The notes under the pieces: model-generated
Told to the model about the DNA's origin: nothing
What the model saw: only the letters and a program-made list of their open reading frames with translations
Databases searched by the model: none
Position numbers and translations under genes: made by a program
From: Candidatus Raymondbacteria bacterium RIFOXYA2_FULL_49_16
GTDB taxonomy: Bacteria; Fibrobacterota; OXYB2-FULL-49-7; XYB2-FULL-49-35
DNA: 64,000 nucleotides
Direction of reading: 5' to 3'
NCBI GenBank assembly: GCA_001789205.1
Contig: MFYT01000039.1
Coordinates: forward strand, 105,639-169,638
Part shown: positions 7,215-16,636 of the stretch, piece by piece
Position numbering within the stretch: position 1 is the first letter of the stretch
Layout of the letters: every line of letters begins with the position of its first letter

Positions 7215-9497
7215 ATGGATAAAGAATTCTTCGTCATACGTCATAGAGCGCCCATTATCGCTGCATGCCTGCTTTTAGCAGGCATAATGGGGTTTCAATT
7301 GAGAAAATTGGAAATTAACGCTGACTTTCTTTTCATGTTTTCTCCGACCATGCAGTCGCGTGTGAATACCGAAAAAATTGAGAAAATATTCGGTTCAAAT
7401 GACATGCTTTTTGTTCTTCTTGAAACGCAGGATGTGCTGGACCAGGCAACGCTGGTGCGTGTGAAAAATATTGGTCAGGAACTTAAGAAGGTCCCTGGAA
7501 TCAAAAATGTAATATCATTGTTCGACACAAAGGACATTCGCGGTGAAAACGGTTCAATGATTGTTGAACCAGCGGTTACGGCAATCCCAACGACCGATGT
7601 AGAGCGTCGGGCCTTGAGGCAATCCCTGCTGGCCAATGAACTTGCCAAGGAAGTGGTGGTGTCAAAAGACTTCAAAGTGACTGCCATGCTCATGAGCCTT
7701 GATCTCAATGCTTCAAAAAAAGACATATACCAGGCTGTCAAAAACACGGTCCAGGCGTTTCCAGGCAATGAAAAGACGCTTATTGGCGGCATACCTGCTT
7801 TTCAAACAGTGATCATTGACAATATAATCCACGATATCCTCATCCTGCTCCCAGGAGCGCTGCTTATCATTCTCTTTATTTTATATGCTTTTTTCCGGCA
7901 GATGCGCGGCATTGTGCTTCCCTTATGTGTTGTATTATTATCAACAATCTTTGGCATGGGCATTTTACCGCTCATGGGCTGGAAAATGACGGTTTTGTCC
8001 GCGATCCTTCCAATTATGGTTATCGCCTTTTCCAATAATTACGGTATATACCTGATTGCGCGATACCAGGACCTGTGCGCCAGCTCCGGTAGCCTGACAA
8101 AAAAACAGATTGCAGTTGATGTGTTCAGGGTTCTGTATAAGCCTATCCTGTTTTCAGGAATCACCACCATGGTTGGGCTGCTGGGCATGCTTTTCCACGC
8201 CATTATACCAGCCAAACAAATCGGTGTAGCAGCGTCCATTGCCATAGGTTTTTCACTTGTGGTCAGTTTGGGGGGAATCCCGGCTATTTTATCCATGTTG
8301 AAATTGCCCAAAAAAAAGACCAGGAGCGCTGGGCTTGGTTCTGTACCGCTTTTGGATTCGGGCCTGCATAAAACAGCGGAAGTAGTTGTGCGGCGCCCTG
8401 GAATGGTATTGCTTGCAGCGGCAATCATAGCTGCCGTGGGAATCGGATCAGCAACACACGTAATCGTGGACGCAAACCAGGAGAACCTGTTTGGGAAAAA
8501 CCACCCAATCACCACATGCACACGGCTCATAAACCGACATTTCGGCGGTTCGCAAAATGTTTCAGTGCTTTTTGAAGGTGATATAAAAGATCCGCAGCTG
8601 CTACGTTTAATGGAGAGCTACAAGGACACGCTGCAGAAGCTGCCTGGAGTGGGACAGGTCACCTCAATAGCGGACATTATCCGGATCATGAGCAAGGCGC
8701 TGAACGATTCGGGCACACCCGGGTACAATAGCATTCCCGATACCCGTGATGCAATTGCGCAATATCTTGAACTCTATTCCATGAGCGGAAGTCCTGAAGA
8801 TTTTGAACGCCTAGTTGACTTTAATTACGAAAAGGCCCAATTTATCGTGCGTATTACCAATGGCGCAACGCCAATAATCAATACCATTATACGCAAAATA
8901 GACACCATGCGTAAAAAGGACAAATCCATAGCGTTTGTAGGCGGTTGGGCAGCCATGTTTGCGGAATTGGCAGCAGTCATGTTAAAGGGACAAATCATGT
9001 CCATTGTATCTGCTTTGTGCGCCATTGTCATTTTAGTCATGTTCATGTTCCGTTCAGTGGTTGCCGGGTTGCTATCCGCAATTCCCCTGGTATTTGCCAT
9101 TGTCGTTGGGTTTGGCACCATGGGTGCGTTTGGCATTTATTTGGATGTTGCCACAGCGCTTATCACCTCAATTATAATAGGCACTGGCGTTGATTTTACT
9201 TTGCAGTTTCTCTGGAGATACCGCAGCATACGCCAAAGCGGCATGTCCTATGGAGAGGCCATAAAAGAAACCTATGCGACCATTGGAAGGGCCATTGTCT
9301 TCAATGCTTTTTGCGTGGCTTCGGGTCTGGGCGTTATGATTTTTTCGTCCATACCGCCGCTTCGGTATTTTGCCATACTTTTTGGCGTGCTTACCCTTGC
9401 GTGCATGTGCGGGGCGCTGATTGTGATACCAGCGCTGTGCCTGGTCTGCAAGCCCAAGTTTTTAGAACCAATACAAGCGGATAACACTCATTCTTGA
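7215..9497 (+). CDS. RND/MMPL-family transporter
   Basis: A 760-residue membrane protein with the double layout of the MMPL/RND family: one membrane helix, a large periplasmic loop, five helices, and then the same pattern again. Conserved stretches include VIAFSNNYGIYLIARYQD in the first half and IIIGTGVDFTLQFLWRYR in the second, the membrane helix 4 regions used for proton coupling. The frame opens at 7149, but the ATG at 7215 after GAGAGAGG is the natural start, giving MDKEFFVIRHR. It sits between a barrel protein and a LolA-like protein. Relatives move hopanoids, lipids or siderophores; the substrate here is unknown. Confidence 0.88.
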   Translation: MDKEFFVIRHRAPIIAACLLLAGIMGFQLRKLEINADFLFMFSPTMQSRVNTEKIEKIFGSNDMLFVLLETQDVLDQATLVRVKNIGQELKKVPGIKNVISLFDTKDIRGENGSMIVEPAVTAIPTTDVERRALRQSLLANELAKEVVVSKDFKVTAMLMSLDLNASKKDIYQAVKNTVQAFPGNEKTLIGGIPAFQTVIIDNIIHDILILLPGALLIILFILYAFFRQMRGIVLPLCVVLLSTIFGMGILPLMGWKMTVLSAILPIMVIAFSNNYGIYLIARYQDLCASSGSLTKKQIAVDVFRVLYKPILFSGITTMVGLLGMLFHAIIPAKQIGVAASIAIGFSLVVSLGGIPAILSMLKLPKKKTRSAGLGSVPLLDSGLHKTAEVVVRRPGMVLLAAAIIAAVGIGSATHVIVDANQENLFGKNHPITTCTRLINRHFGGSQNVSVLFEGDIKDPQLLRLMESYKDTLQKLPGVGQVTSIADIIRIMSKALNDSGTPGYNSIPDTRDAIAQYLELYSMSGSPEDFERLVDFNYEKAQFIVRITNGATPIINTIIRKIDTMRKKDKSIAFVGGWAAMFAELAAVMLKGQIMSIVSALCAIVILVMFMFRSVVAGLLSAIPLVFAIVVGFGTMGAFGIYLDVATALITSIIIGTGVDFTLQFLWRYRSIRQSGMSYGEAIKETYATIGRAIVFNAFCVASGLGVMIFSSIPPLRYFAILFGVLTLACMCGALIVIPALCLVCKPKFLEPIQADNTHS

Positions 9498-9509
9498 AGG
9501 AGGTAATAT

Positions 9510-10301
9510 ATGCGCAGGTCTCTCATGAGTATTTCCCTGGCTGCAATACTGGCCTTGGCTGCGATTGTGTTTTCACAGGAAAATCCCAAACAGATTGTGC
9601 AAAAGTCGCAGGATGCCATGACTGTTGCAGGTTCAGAATCCATCAGTACCCTTACTATCAATGATGGTAAAGGCAATCAGCGGGTGCGGAAGTTCTCGTC
9701 CGCGCAAAAGGCCGATGCTTCCAAGCAGGTGACAAAGATGGTCATGAGGTTTCTTGAACCAGCGGATGTAAAAGGCACGGGCATACTCACGTTCGACTAT
9801 GACAACAAGGACGATGATATGTGGCTGTATATGCCCGCGCTCAGAAAGGTCCGCCGAATTGTGAGCGGGGAGAAGACAAAAAGCTTTATGGGTTCTGAAT
9901 TTTCCAATGCTGATATTACCAAGCCGTCGATGTCGGATTTTACCTATGCAATGCTGGGCAGTGAAACACTTAATGATGTTGCGTGCTGGAAAATAGAGAT
10001 GACACCCGCGTCTTCGGCCATAGGCGATGCATGCGGATATTCCAAAAAAATCGCCTGGATTGGGAAAGAGGATTATACTACACGAAAAACGGAGTTCTTT
10101 GACCTGGCCGGGTCGCTGACAAAGGTGATGATAACAGACAAAATCACGTGTCTCGATGAAAAGCACAAGAAATACCAGCCAGTGGACATTACCATGCAGA
10201 ACAAGCAGAATGGCCGTTCGTCCAGGTTTGTGATAGAAAAAGTGGTTTTTAATCCGAATGTTAAAGATGCATATTTTACCACAGATTATTTGGAGAAATA
10301 G
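9510..10301 (+). CDS. LolA-like outer-membrane lipoprotein-sorting protein
   Basis: A 263-residue periplasmic protein with a signal peptide (cleavage near residue 22, IVFSQE). It has the features of the LolA-like family that travels with MMPL transporters: a run such as DDDMWLYMPALRKVRRIVSGEKTK and SFMGSEFSNADI, followed by beta strands ending in a hydrophobic shell. A near-perfect GAAGGAGGT lies before the start, 12 bases after the transporter gene. It probably ferries a lipidic substrate between the inner-membrane transporter and the outer membrane; true LolA lipoprotein sorting is less likely because LolA is shorter and has its own context. Confidence 0.82.
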   Translation: MRRSLMSISLAAILALAAIVFSQENPKQIVQKSQDAMTVAGSESISTLTINDGKGNQRVRKFSSAQKADASKQVTKMVMRFLEPADVKGTGILTFDYDNKDDDMWLYMPALRKVRRIVSGEKTKSFMGSEFSNADITKPSMSDFTYAMLGSETLNDVACWKIEMTPASSAIGDACGYSKKIAWIGKEDYTTRKTEFFDLAGSLTKVMITDKITCLDEKHKKYQPVDITMQNKQNGRSSRFVIEKVVFNPNVKDAYFTTDYLEK

Positions 10302-10306
10302 ATTGT

Positions 10307-10777
10307 ATGAAGGGAAATAGCAGTCTGCGTCTTAATGCGTGCAGTGTAATCCTGAGACTGGTTTTGTTCTGCTTTTCCTGCGTCTGCGCGCAGTCAGAGG
10401 GCGATAGTATTCTTGGGCAATGGTATACTGAAAAATGCCAGGCTGCGTTTCATTTTTACTGTTCTGGTCAGGAATACAAAGCAAAGATGGTTCCTCTTGA
10501 AAAACCTGATATGGTGGACACAAAAAATCCGGTTGATTCCCTTAAGACGCGAAAGTTGAATGGCACAACGACTATTTATGGCCTTGTATACAATTCCAAG
10601 AAAAAGCAATGGGAAAATGGGAAAGTGTATAATCCTGAAGACGGGAGAACGTATTCCTGTTATTGTTTTCTGAAAAAGGGCGGAACTCAGTTGTTTTTCA
10701 AGGGGTATCTTGGTGTAAGTGTTTTAGGTGGAAGCCAAATATGGACACGGGAGAAATGCACAAAGGGCCGAAGGTAA
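10307..10777 (+). CDS. DUF2147-family exported protein
   Basis: A 156-residue protein with a signal peptide (cleavage near VCAQS, residue 29). The mature part has the DUF2147 pattern: ILGQWYTE at the start, a region GLVYNSKKKQWENGKVYNPE with the conserved GxIYDPxxGK-like strand, and KGYLGVSVLGGSQIWTR near the end. The family forms a small beta-barrel in the periplasm and has no established function. It starts five bases after the LolA-like gene and is the last member of the TetR-controlled operon. The following 289 bases to the next gene hold no recognisable feature. Confidence 0.82.
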   Translation: MKGNSSLRLNACSVILRLVLFCFSCVCAQSEGDSILGQWYTEKCQAAFHFYCSGQEYKAKMVPLEKPDMVDTKNPVDSLKTRKLNGTTTIYGLVYNSKKKQWENGKVYNPEDGRTYSCYCFLKKGGTQLFFKGYLGVSVLGGSQIWTREKCTKGRR

Positions 10778-11066
10778 TTACTTAGGTTTCTAACGCATGC
10801 GCTACCAGAGCCTAGTGGTAAGTGCAGGCTTTCTAAGATGGTATTTAAAACACCTGGACAAGCTCAAAAAAGCCCTTAATGTGTAAGATGCTGAGAATAA
10901 GAAAGATAGCTATCGTGGGCATTTTGCATTATCGGAATAGTGCGAGTCAGTGCGGAATTATGCCGGATTTTTCCTGAAATTTGTCACTGTTTTTCAGCCT
11001 TTTTTATATCGCCAGAAGGTTTTTCCTGGTATCTTAAAGATGTAATAATCGAAGGAGATATAACCA

Positions 11067-13088
11067 ATGCTGAAAACAATGCTCATGATCGCGGCGATTT
11101 TTCTTCCGGTAATTGTAATGGGTATACCCCAACAGGGTCAGATTGTTGTTGATCCAGACCATCCTGGCCGCATGGTTTATAATGATGTGTACGAGAACAG
11201 CCGCCTTAAACCCTGTTTTTTCGCTGGTCCGGGCGATCCTGAGGATTTTTTCTACAACAATACTCAGGCCAATATCGATCTGCTTGTGGCAAAAGGCGCA
11301 CGCTGCACATATATTACAGCGTATCTGGGTGATTTTGGCGGCGGCGATCCTGGCACTGGAACCACACTTGATGCAACCTTGAATACCTGGGAAACATACA
11401 TAACAGCGCTCGAGAATGCGGAAATCATCACGGTTTTTTTCTTCTACGACGACAGCAAGGCGCGTCCTTCAACCTGGCAGACAGACGTGGACAAAATTGT
11501 AGCAAAATTCAAGCATCACAAGCTGCTTGTCTGGTCTATTGCCGAGGAATACAGCGAAGAGCTTACAATATCGCAAGTATCGGAAGTGGCCGCGAGAATC
11601 AAATCACAGGATGAATACGGCCATGTTGTTGGCGTGCACCAGCTAAATGGCACCAGCTTCAATTTCAACAACGATGCCAATCTTGAGATGTTCCTGATCC
11701 AATACAATGTTTCAACGCCAGACGCCATACATACGGGCATGGTCAATGCGTGGAACAATACAGGCGGGAACAAAATCATCAACATGTCTGAGATAGCCAA
11801 CCACGCAACGCAAACCAGGGCAATGGTACGTAAATGGAACTGGGCCGCGGCCATGGGCGGCGCCTCGGCCATTCAAATACTTGGCATGGGAAGGGCAAGC
11901 GATCCCTCTGCCAACAATGAACAAGGCAAATACGATGACTGCGTTGCGCTCATGGATTTCTTTGAAGGTACTGATGTCAATGCCATGGCGCCGCGTGATG
12001 ACCTCAAATCAGGCGCAACCAAGTGGCTGCTCGCATATCCGGGGCATTCGTATATTGCTTACACTGACAATCTGAATGGAAACATGGGCGTTGCAGACAT
12101 GACCGCAGGGTCGTATTCACTGCAATGGCTCGACATCACGACCGGAACCGTTTCGCAGACACAGGCAACGCTAACAGCCAGCGCAAACACGGTTATTGCT
12201 CCGGTTGGTTTTTCCGGGCATGAAGTCGCAGTATGGATCACCAACGGGTCCACTGGAGCAACCCCAATACTCACATCAGTCGTGGTGAGCCCTCCTGCTG
12301 ACACAATCCTTGTCAATGGGTCAGCGACATTCATTGGCCAGGCAAAGGACCAGTATGGCGCAAATTTCAGTGAAACCCTGGTCTGGTCGGTAAATGGCGG
12401 CGGTTCTGTCAGCAATGGAACGTTTACCAGCAATGGAACAGCAGGAACATACCTGGTAATCGCCCGGGCAGCGTCTGACGCGGGTGTCCGTGATACAGCC
12501 ATGGTCGTGGCGCGTCAAGAATACCCGGCGCCAGTCGCGGACAACGCGGACCTGACCACGCAGGCAAACACCCTAGTGGGAATCTCGCTGCCGTTTCACA
12601 GTATTTCCCAGGGCCCATTTTCATTTATTATTATACAGCAGCCCGTCCATGGGACAGCGACGGCAACAGGTAATGACGCAGAGTATACTCCTGAAAACGG
12701 TTTTATGGGTCTGGATACGTTTACGTGGAAGGTGACTGATCTTTCCAATGGCAAGGAATCAGACACAGCCGTGGTCACCATTACCGTGGAAGGTATGGGA
12801 AATGTTTCCCACTATAATGATTTCCCGGAAAATTCTTTACGGATAAGCGCCTGTCCCAATCCGTTCAATCCTTCAGTGATCATTTCAGTCCCGGGTTTAA
12901 TATCGCTTCAGCAGCCTTCCCGCGTATGCATATTTGACACTGGGAGCCGTCTGGTCGCTGATTTGAGCGCGCAGGTTGTGGACGATACGGTATCGTGGAA
13001 CGCGTCGAATGTACCCTCGGGAATTTATTTTATAAAAGTTACTTATGGCGGGACTGTGTTCGCAAAGAAGATATCGTTAATCCGGTAA
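11067..13088 (+). CDS. secreted glycosidase-like protein with Ig-type domains and a sorting domain
   Basis: A 673-residue exported protein. After the signal peptide comes a TIM-barrel-like region (about residues 25-320) of the apiosidase/DUF4038 type, beginning GQIVVDPDHPGRMVYNDV and containing WSIAEEYSEEL, whose glutamates could be catalytic. Two Ig-like domains follow (about 420-490, Big_2-like, and 500-580, with the ADYTP/GxDTFTWKVTD pattern). The C-terminus (from ACPNPFNPS, about residue 597) is a type IX-like sorting domain ending AKKISLIR. A good GAAGGAGAT precedes the ATG. The substrate is not clear; a polysaccharide side chain is most likely. The serine hydrolase gene follows after 15 bases. 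Confidence 0.75.
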   Translation: MLKTMLMIAAIFLPVIVMGIPQQGQIVVDPDHPGRMVYNDVYENSRLKPCFFAGPGDPEDFFYNNTQANIDLLVAKGARCTYITAYLGDFGGGDPGTGTTLDATLNTWETYITALENAEIITVFFFYDDSKARPSTWQTDVDKIVAKFKHHKLLVWSIAEEYSEELTISQVSEVAARIKSQDEYGHVVGVHQLNGTSFNFNNDANLEMFLIQYNVSTPDAIHTGMVNAWNNTGGNKIINMSEIANHATQTRAMVRKWNWAAAMGGASAIQILGMGRASDPSANNEQGKYDDCVALMDFFEGTDVNAMAPRDDLKSGATKWLLAYPGHSYIAYTDNLNGNMGVADMTAGSYSLQWLDITTGTVSQTQATLTASANTVIAPVGFSGHEVAVWITNGSTGATPILTSVVVSPPADTILVNGSATFIGQAKDQYGANFSETLVWSVNGGGSVSNGTFTSNGTAGTYLVIARAASDAGVRDTAMVVARQEYPAPVADNADLTTQANTLVGISLPFHSISQGPFSFIIIQQPVHGTATATGNDAEYTPENGFMGLDTFTWKVTDLSNGKESDTAVVTITVEGMGNVSHYNDFPENSLRISACPNPFNPSVIISVPGLISLQQPSRVCIFDTGSRLVADLSAQVVDDTVSWNASNVPSGIYFIKVTYGGTVFAKKISLIR

Positions 13089-13103
13089 CGCAAGGAGTTG
13101 CAC

Positions 13104-14468
13104 ATGAAAACCATCCTCATTATTCTGGTTCTGGTCCTGTCTCAGGCCGCCTTGTGCGCGGGCGTTTTCCCTGGAAGCGCGTGGCAATCCAGGCGTCCGA
13201 TCGACGCGGGCCTCGACTCTCTGAAGCTAGTCCAAATCCAAAACTATTTGGGCGGCAGGGGCTGCATTGTCCGCAACGGGTACATGGTCTATACCTGGGG
13301 AAACCAGTCGCAGCGGACCGATGTCGCCTCGGCCTGTAAACCGTGGTTCAGCACTTTCCTGTTCAAGGCCGTGGAGGACGGAAAACTTTCCAGCGTTGAT
13401 GAAAAGGTCGTTAACTACTGGTCCTGCCTCAATGATCTGAACGCGTCCCTGGGGTACAAGGACCGGAACATAACCTTCCGGCACATGGCCAACCAGATTT
13501 CATGCTACGGCGTACATGAGGCGCCCGGCACGGCCTTTGATTATAACGACTGGCAGATGGCCTTGTTCTGGGACATACTCTTTACGCATGTTTATGGCGC
13601 TACGTATAGTACCGTTGACGCCACCGTATTACACCCCCTTCTCACTGATATCATGCAGTGTCAGGACAACCCCACGATGATGGCGTTCGGCACTGGTGAT
13701 CGTCCGGGCAGGGTGGGCGTTTCAGTGCGCGACTTTGCCAGGTTCGGACTTCTTTATCTCAACAAGGGCAACTGGAACGGAACGCAGATCATGAGCGAGG
13801 CCAATGCCGTAAAGGCCGTGACCGAACCGCTTCCGAATTCCATTCCGCGGACCACCGGACAGGCCGCATCCATGTGTTCGGACCGGCGGACCATCGGTTC
13901 CGGGACCATTCCTGACAATCAGACAGACCACAATGGTAGTTATTCCTGGCTCTGGTGGCTCAATGGGACCGATAGAAACGGCTATAAGGTGTGGCCTGAC
14001 GCGCCTGATGATGTCGCTGCCTGCCTGGGCCATGCCAACGGTAAGCGCGGCATGTGCTTTATTCCCAGCATGGGCATAGTGATGTCGTGGAACGACACCA
14101 AACTTGACCAGTATCCGGCCGGCCCGCCCCATCCGCTGAACACGGCCCTGGAATACCTGGTGCAGGCTGATGCCAACTCAACCGCGCCTGGCACGCCGCA
14201 GGGTTTTGGCGCAATATCTTCAGAAACACCCGCCATCCATATCTTTCCCAATCCATTCAATCCTGAGGTCACAATTGTTACAAGGATCCAAAGTAATCTT
14301 CCCGCGCGTGTTGAAATGTGCGATATCGCGGGCCGATACATTGCGACGCTGCGGCTGGAAAATAATACGGCTGTCTGGAATGCGGGAGACAACCCATCCG
14401 GCACGTATATCGCCCGCATGGTACAGGGCGGAAACAGCGTTTCGAGAATGGTCACCCTCAGAAAATAG
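13104..14468 (+). CDS. secreted serine hydrolase, class C beta-lactamase family, with sorting domain
   Basis: About 454 residues. After the signal peptide, the region GRGCIVRNGYMVYTWGN and the motif SACK (S-x-x-K, about residue 77) in front of PWFSTFLFKAVEDGKL correspond to the active-site helix of class C beta-lactamase-like hydrolases; a Tyr in FDYNDWQM fits the second motif and GHANGKRGM the third. The last 80 residues form the sorting domain (FPNPFNPEV to VSRMVTLRK). Family members are esterases, peptidases or beta-lactamases, so the reaction is open. The ATG at 13104 follows AAGGAG and is preferred over a TTG six bases earlier. It probably forms an operon with the gene upstream. Confidence 0.82.
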   Translation: MKTILIILVLVLSQAALCAGVFPGSAWQSRRPIDAGLDSLKLVQIQNYLGGRGCIVRNGYMVYTWGNQSQRTDVASACKPWFSTFLFKAVEDGKLSSVDEKVVNYWSCLNDLNASLGYKDRNITFRHMANQISCYGVHEAPGTAFDYNDWQMALFWDILFTHVYGATYSTVDATVLHPLLTDIMQCQDNPTMMAFGTGDRPGRVGVSVRDFARFGLLYLNKGNWNGTQIMSEANAVKAVTEPLPNSIPRTTGQAASMCSDRRTIGSGTIPDNQTDHNGSYSWLWWLNGTDRNGYKVWPDAPDDVAACLGHANGKRGMCFIPSMGIVMSWNDTKLDQYPAGPPHPLNTALEYLVQADANSTAPGTPQGFGAISSETPAIHIFPNPFNPEVTIVTRIQSNLPARVEMCDIAGRYIATLRLENNTAVWNAGDNPSGTYIARMVQGGNSVSRMVTLRK

Positions 14469-14485
14469 GCCACTGAAAAAAAGTA

Positions 14486-14514
14486 TTGACTTTCCTTTGT
14501 AATGTTGCTATATT
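14486..14514 (+). promoter_or_regulatory. promoter of the IclR operon
   Basis: TTGACT (14486-14491) and TATATT (14509-14514) with an ideal 17-base spacer. Transcription would begin about 14520-14522, essentially at the ATG at 14523, so the message would have almost no leader. Confidence 0.65.
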
Positions 14515-14521
14515 AGCAACA
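14503..14521 (+). promoter_or_regulatory. operator palindrome overlapping the -10 box of the IclR gene
   Basis: TGTTGCTA-TAT-TAGCAACA is a perfect 8-base inverted repeat with a three-base centre. It covers the -10 box and ends two bases before the start codon. This is the expected place and form for an autoregulatory IclR site. Confidence 0.65.
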
Positions 14522-14522
14522 A

Positions 14523-15251
14523 ATGCTTCCGGCACAACCCAACCAGAGCCTCATCGACGGCCTTACTGTTATCCAGGCACTTGCCATGCGCGACGCGCCG
14601 GTCGGGTGCCGCGAACTGGCCAGGGAGACAGGCATCGAGCTTACCAAAGTCAACAGGCTGCTTAAAACCCTGGCGCATATTGGCCTGGCCCGCCAGAATC
14701 CGGGACGCAAATATATCACTGGCCCGGGAATTCATGTGCTTGCCTCCCAGGCGCTCCATGGTTCAGGGCTTTTAAAGACCGCTTTTGATCCTCTGGAAAA
14801 GCTATCACAGCTCAACCTTATCGTGGCGCTGGGTGTGCTCTGGCGCGACCAGGTGAGTTATCTCTATTTCCGCACACCCGGCACCAGCGCTGCACAGGCC
14901 ATTGGCAGCCTGGGGCTGTTTCCTGCGTCGCAGTCAAGCATAGGCATGGTCACGCTTGCGGGTATGGAAATGGAAGAGGTGAAGTCATTATATGCGGGCA
15001 AAGTCATCCCAGGGTACGAGAATTCGCAGGCACTTTTTTTCAAGGAAGTGCAAAAGACCCGGGAACAGGGTTATGGTTTGGTGTACCGCGATGATACAAA
15101 AGAGACCAGCATGGCAGTGGCAGTGGGAATGCCTCTGGTGGGTGCCATTGCACTTTCCGGCAGAATGAAAAACAACGAACAGAATACGTATCTGAAAATA
15201 CTGAAAAACATTGCAAAGGAAATAACAGAAAGGCTGGAAAAAAACTTATGA
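14523..15251 (+). CDS. IclR-family transcriptional regulator
   Basis: A 242-residue regulator. The N-terminal winged helix (about residues 8-65) contains SLIDGLTVIQALAMRDAPVGCRELARETG and the recognition helix ELTKVNRLLKTLAHIGLARQ; the C-terminal effector domain (about 80-240) has the IclR pattern GLFPASQSSIGMVTLAG and EQGYGLVYRDD. The HTH begins so close to the ATG at 14523 that no later start is possible. It overlaps the FAD oxidoreductase gene by four bases (ATGA) and so heads a three-gene operon. The effector is unknown; sugars acids or aromatic acids are usual for the family. Confidence 0.92.
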   Translation: MLPAQPNQSLIDGLTVIQALAMRDAPVGCRELARETGIELTKVNRLLKTLAHIGLARQNPGRKYITGPGIHVLASQALHGSGLLKTAFDPLEKLSQLNLIVALGVLWRDQVSYLYFRTPGTSAAQAIGSLGLFPASQSSIGMVTLAGMEMEEVKSLYAGKVIPGYENSQALFFKEVQKTREQGYGLVYRDDTKETSMAVAVGMPLVGAIALSGRMKNNEQNTYLKILKNIAKEITERLEKNL

Positions 15252-16636
15252 TGACTCTTGAACAAGTAAAAGGATTTCCGGTTTTCTATGAAACGGATGT
15301 TCTTGTGGTTGGAGGCGGGCCAGCAGGCACGGCCGCTGGGCTTGCCGCGTCTCGCAATGGTGCGCAGACGTTGATTGTGGAACAGTTCAACTGTCTTGGC
15401 GGCGTAGCCACCGCAGGCGGCCACGGTCATATCTCCCGGTTCGATGAAAACGATACAGGACGTAGAATCGCGGGCGGTATCGCCCATGAGATCGGGCAGC
15501 GAATCGCGCAAAACGGTTTCGGAAATTATGATTCTTACGGGACTTGGTTTGAAGTTGAAGGACTCAAGCTGATCCTTGAACGGATGGCGGAAGAGTCAAA
15601 TGTTAATCTGCTGTATCACACTTTTTTCTGTGATGCTGTTGTTGAACATGGTATTGTCACCGGCGCCGTTGTCCAGAACAAGAACGGCCGCCGGGTGATT
15701 CGTGCAAAACGGATCATTGACTGCACCGGGGATGGCGATGCCGCTTTTCATGCGGGATGCCCGAATGAAACGGGCAGGCCTTCAGACGGCAAATGCCAAC
15801 CCGTGACCTTGATGTTTACCATGGGCGGTGTTGATTGGAAGCGGGTGGAAAAATATCGGGAGGAATACCGCAAAAAATATCCTGATGATAAAAATCCGTG
15901 GAAACTTGAACGCGTATATGCTGAGGCAGCAGCCAAGGGGGACATGCGGCCGTTCCAGACGGGAAACATGGGATGGTGGTGGACTCCAACGCGTCCAGAC
16001 CAGGTGGGAGTTAATTTTACGCATATTATCCATATTGATTCCACCAGGGCGGAGGATCTTACACGGGCCACTATTGAAGGACGAAAGCAGGCCTTTGAAA
16101 CCATTGAGGTATATAAAAAATACATACCTGGCATGGCGCACTGTCACATGGTTTCAACACCCTGTACTATTGGCGTCCGGGAATCGCGGCGAATTATGGG
16201 GGACTATGTCCTTACGGAAGACGACATAAAAAACCAGCGGGAATTTGAAGATGGGATCTGCTATAGTTCTTTTTTTGTGGATATTCACCGCATCGATGGT
16301 CCGGGTATGGATCCGACTACATGGAATCCGCCCAAAGGATTCAAGTACCAGATTCCCTATCGTTCGCTTATTCCCCGGGAGGCGGAGAATATCCTGACTG
16401 CCGGCAGGTGTGTAAGTTGTACTCATATTGCGCTAGGTTCCATACGGGTCATGGTGCCGTGCATGGGCATGGGCGAGGCTGCGGGAACTGCGGCGGCGCT
16501 TTCATTGAAATATAACGCCAGTCCAAGGGTCCTTGATATATCGGAACTAAAAAAACAACTTTGCACGCAGGGCTGTATACTCAGCGAAGAAGATATTGTT
16601 AAAGCGGAACAGGACCGCAAAAGGAGAAAGCTTTGA
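15248..16636 (+). CDS. FAD-dependent oxidoreductase (PF12831 type)
   Basis: A 462-residue cytoplasmic flavoprotein. The FAD-binding Rossmann motif is VLVVGGGPAGTAAGLAASRN (about residues 18-37), followed by LIVEQFNCLGGVATAG; a second nucleotide-binding GD motif is CTGDGDAAFHAG, and the C-terminal NILTAGRCVSCTHIALGSIR stretch is typical of the FAD_oxidored (PF12831) family. Family members are often encoded beside glycosidases and sugar-responsive regulators, and act on sugar or polyol derivatives, but reactions are mostly unproven. No signal peptide. It overlaps the IclR gene and the next oxidoreductase gene, so all three are translated together. Confidence 0.85.
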   Translation: MMTLEQVKGFPVFYETDVLVVGGGPAGTAAGLAASRNGAQTLIVEQFNCLGGVATAGGHGHISRFDENDTGRRIAGGIAHEIGQRIAQNGFGNYDSYGTWFEVEGLKLILERMAEESNVNLLYHTFFCDAVVEHGIVTGAVVQNKNGRRVIRAKRIIDCTGDGDAAFHAGCPNETGRPSDGKCQPVTLMFTMGGVDWKRVEKYREEYRKKYPDDKNPWKLERVYAEAAAKGDMRPFQTGNMGWWWTPTRPDQVGVNFTHIIHIDSTRAEDLTRATIEGRKQAFETIEVYKKYIPGMAHCHMVSTPCTIGVRESRRIMGDYVLTEDDIKNQREFEDGICYSSFFVDIHRIDGPGMDPTTWNPPKGFKYQIPYRSLIPREAENILTAGRCVSCTHIALGSIRVMVPCMGMGEAAGTAAALSLKYNASPRVLDISELKKQLCTQGCILSEEDIVKAEQDRKRRKL

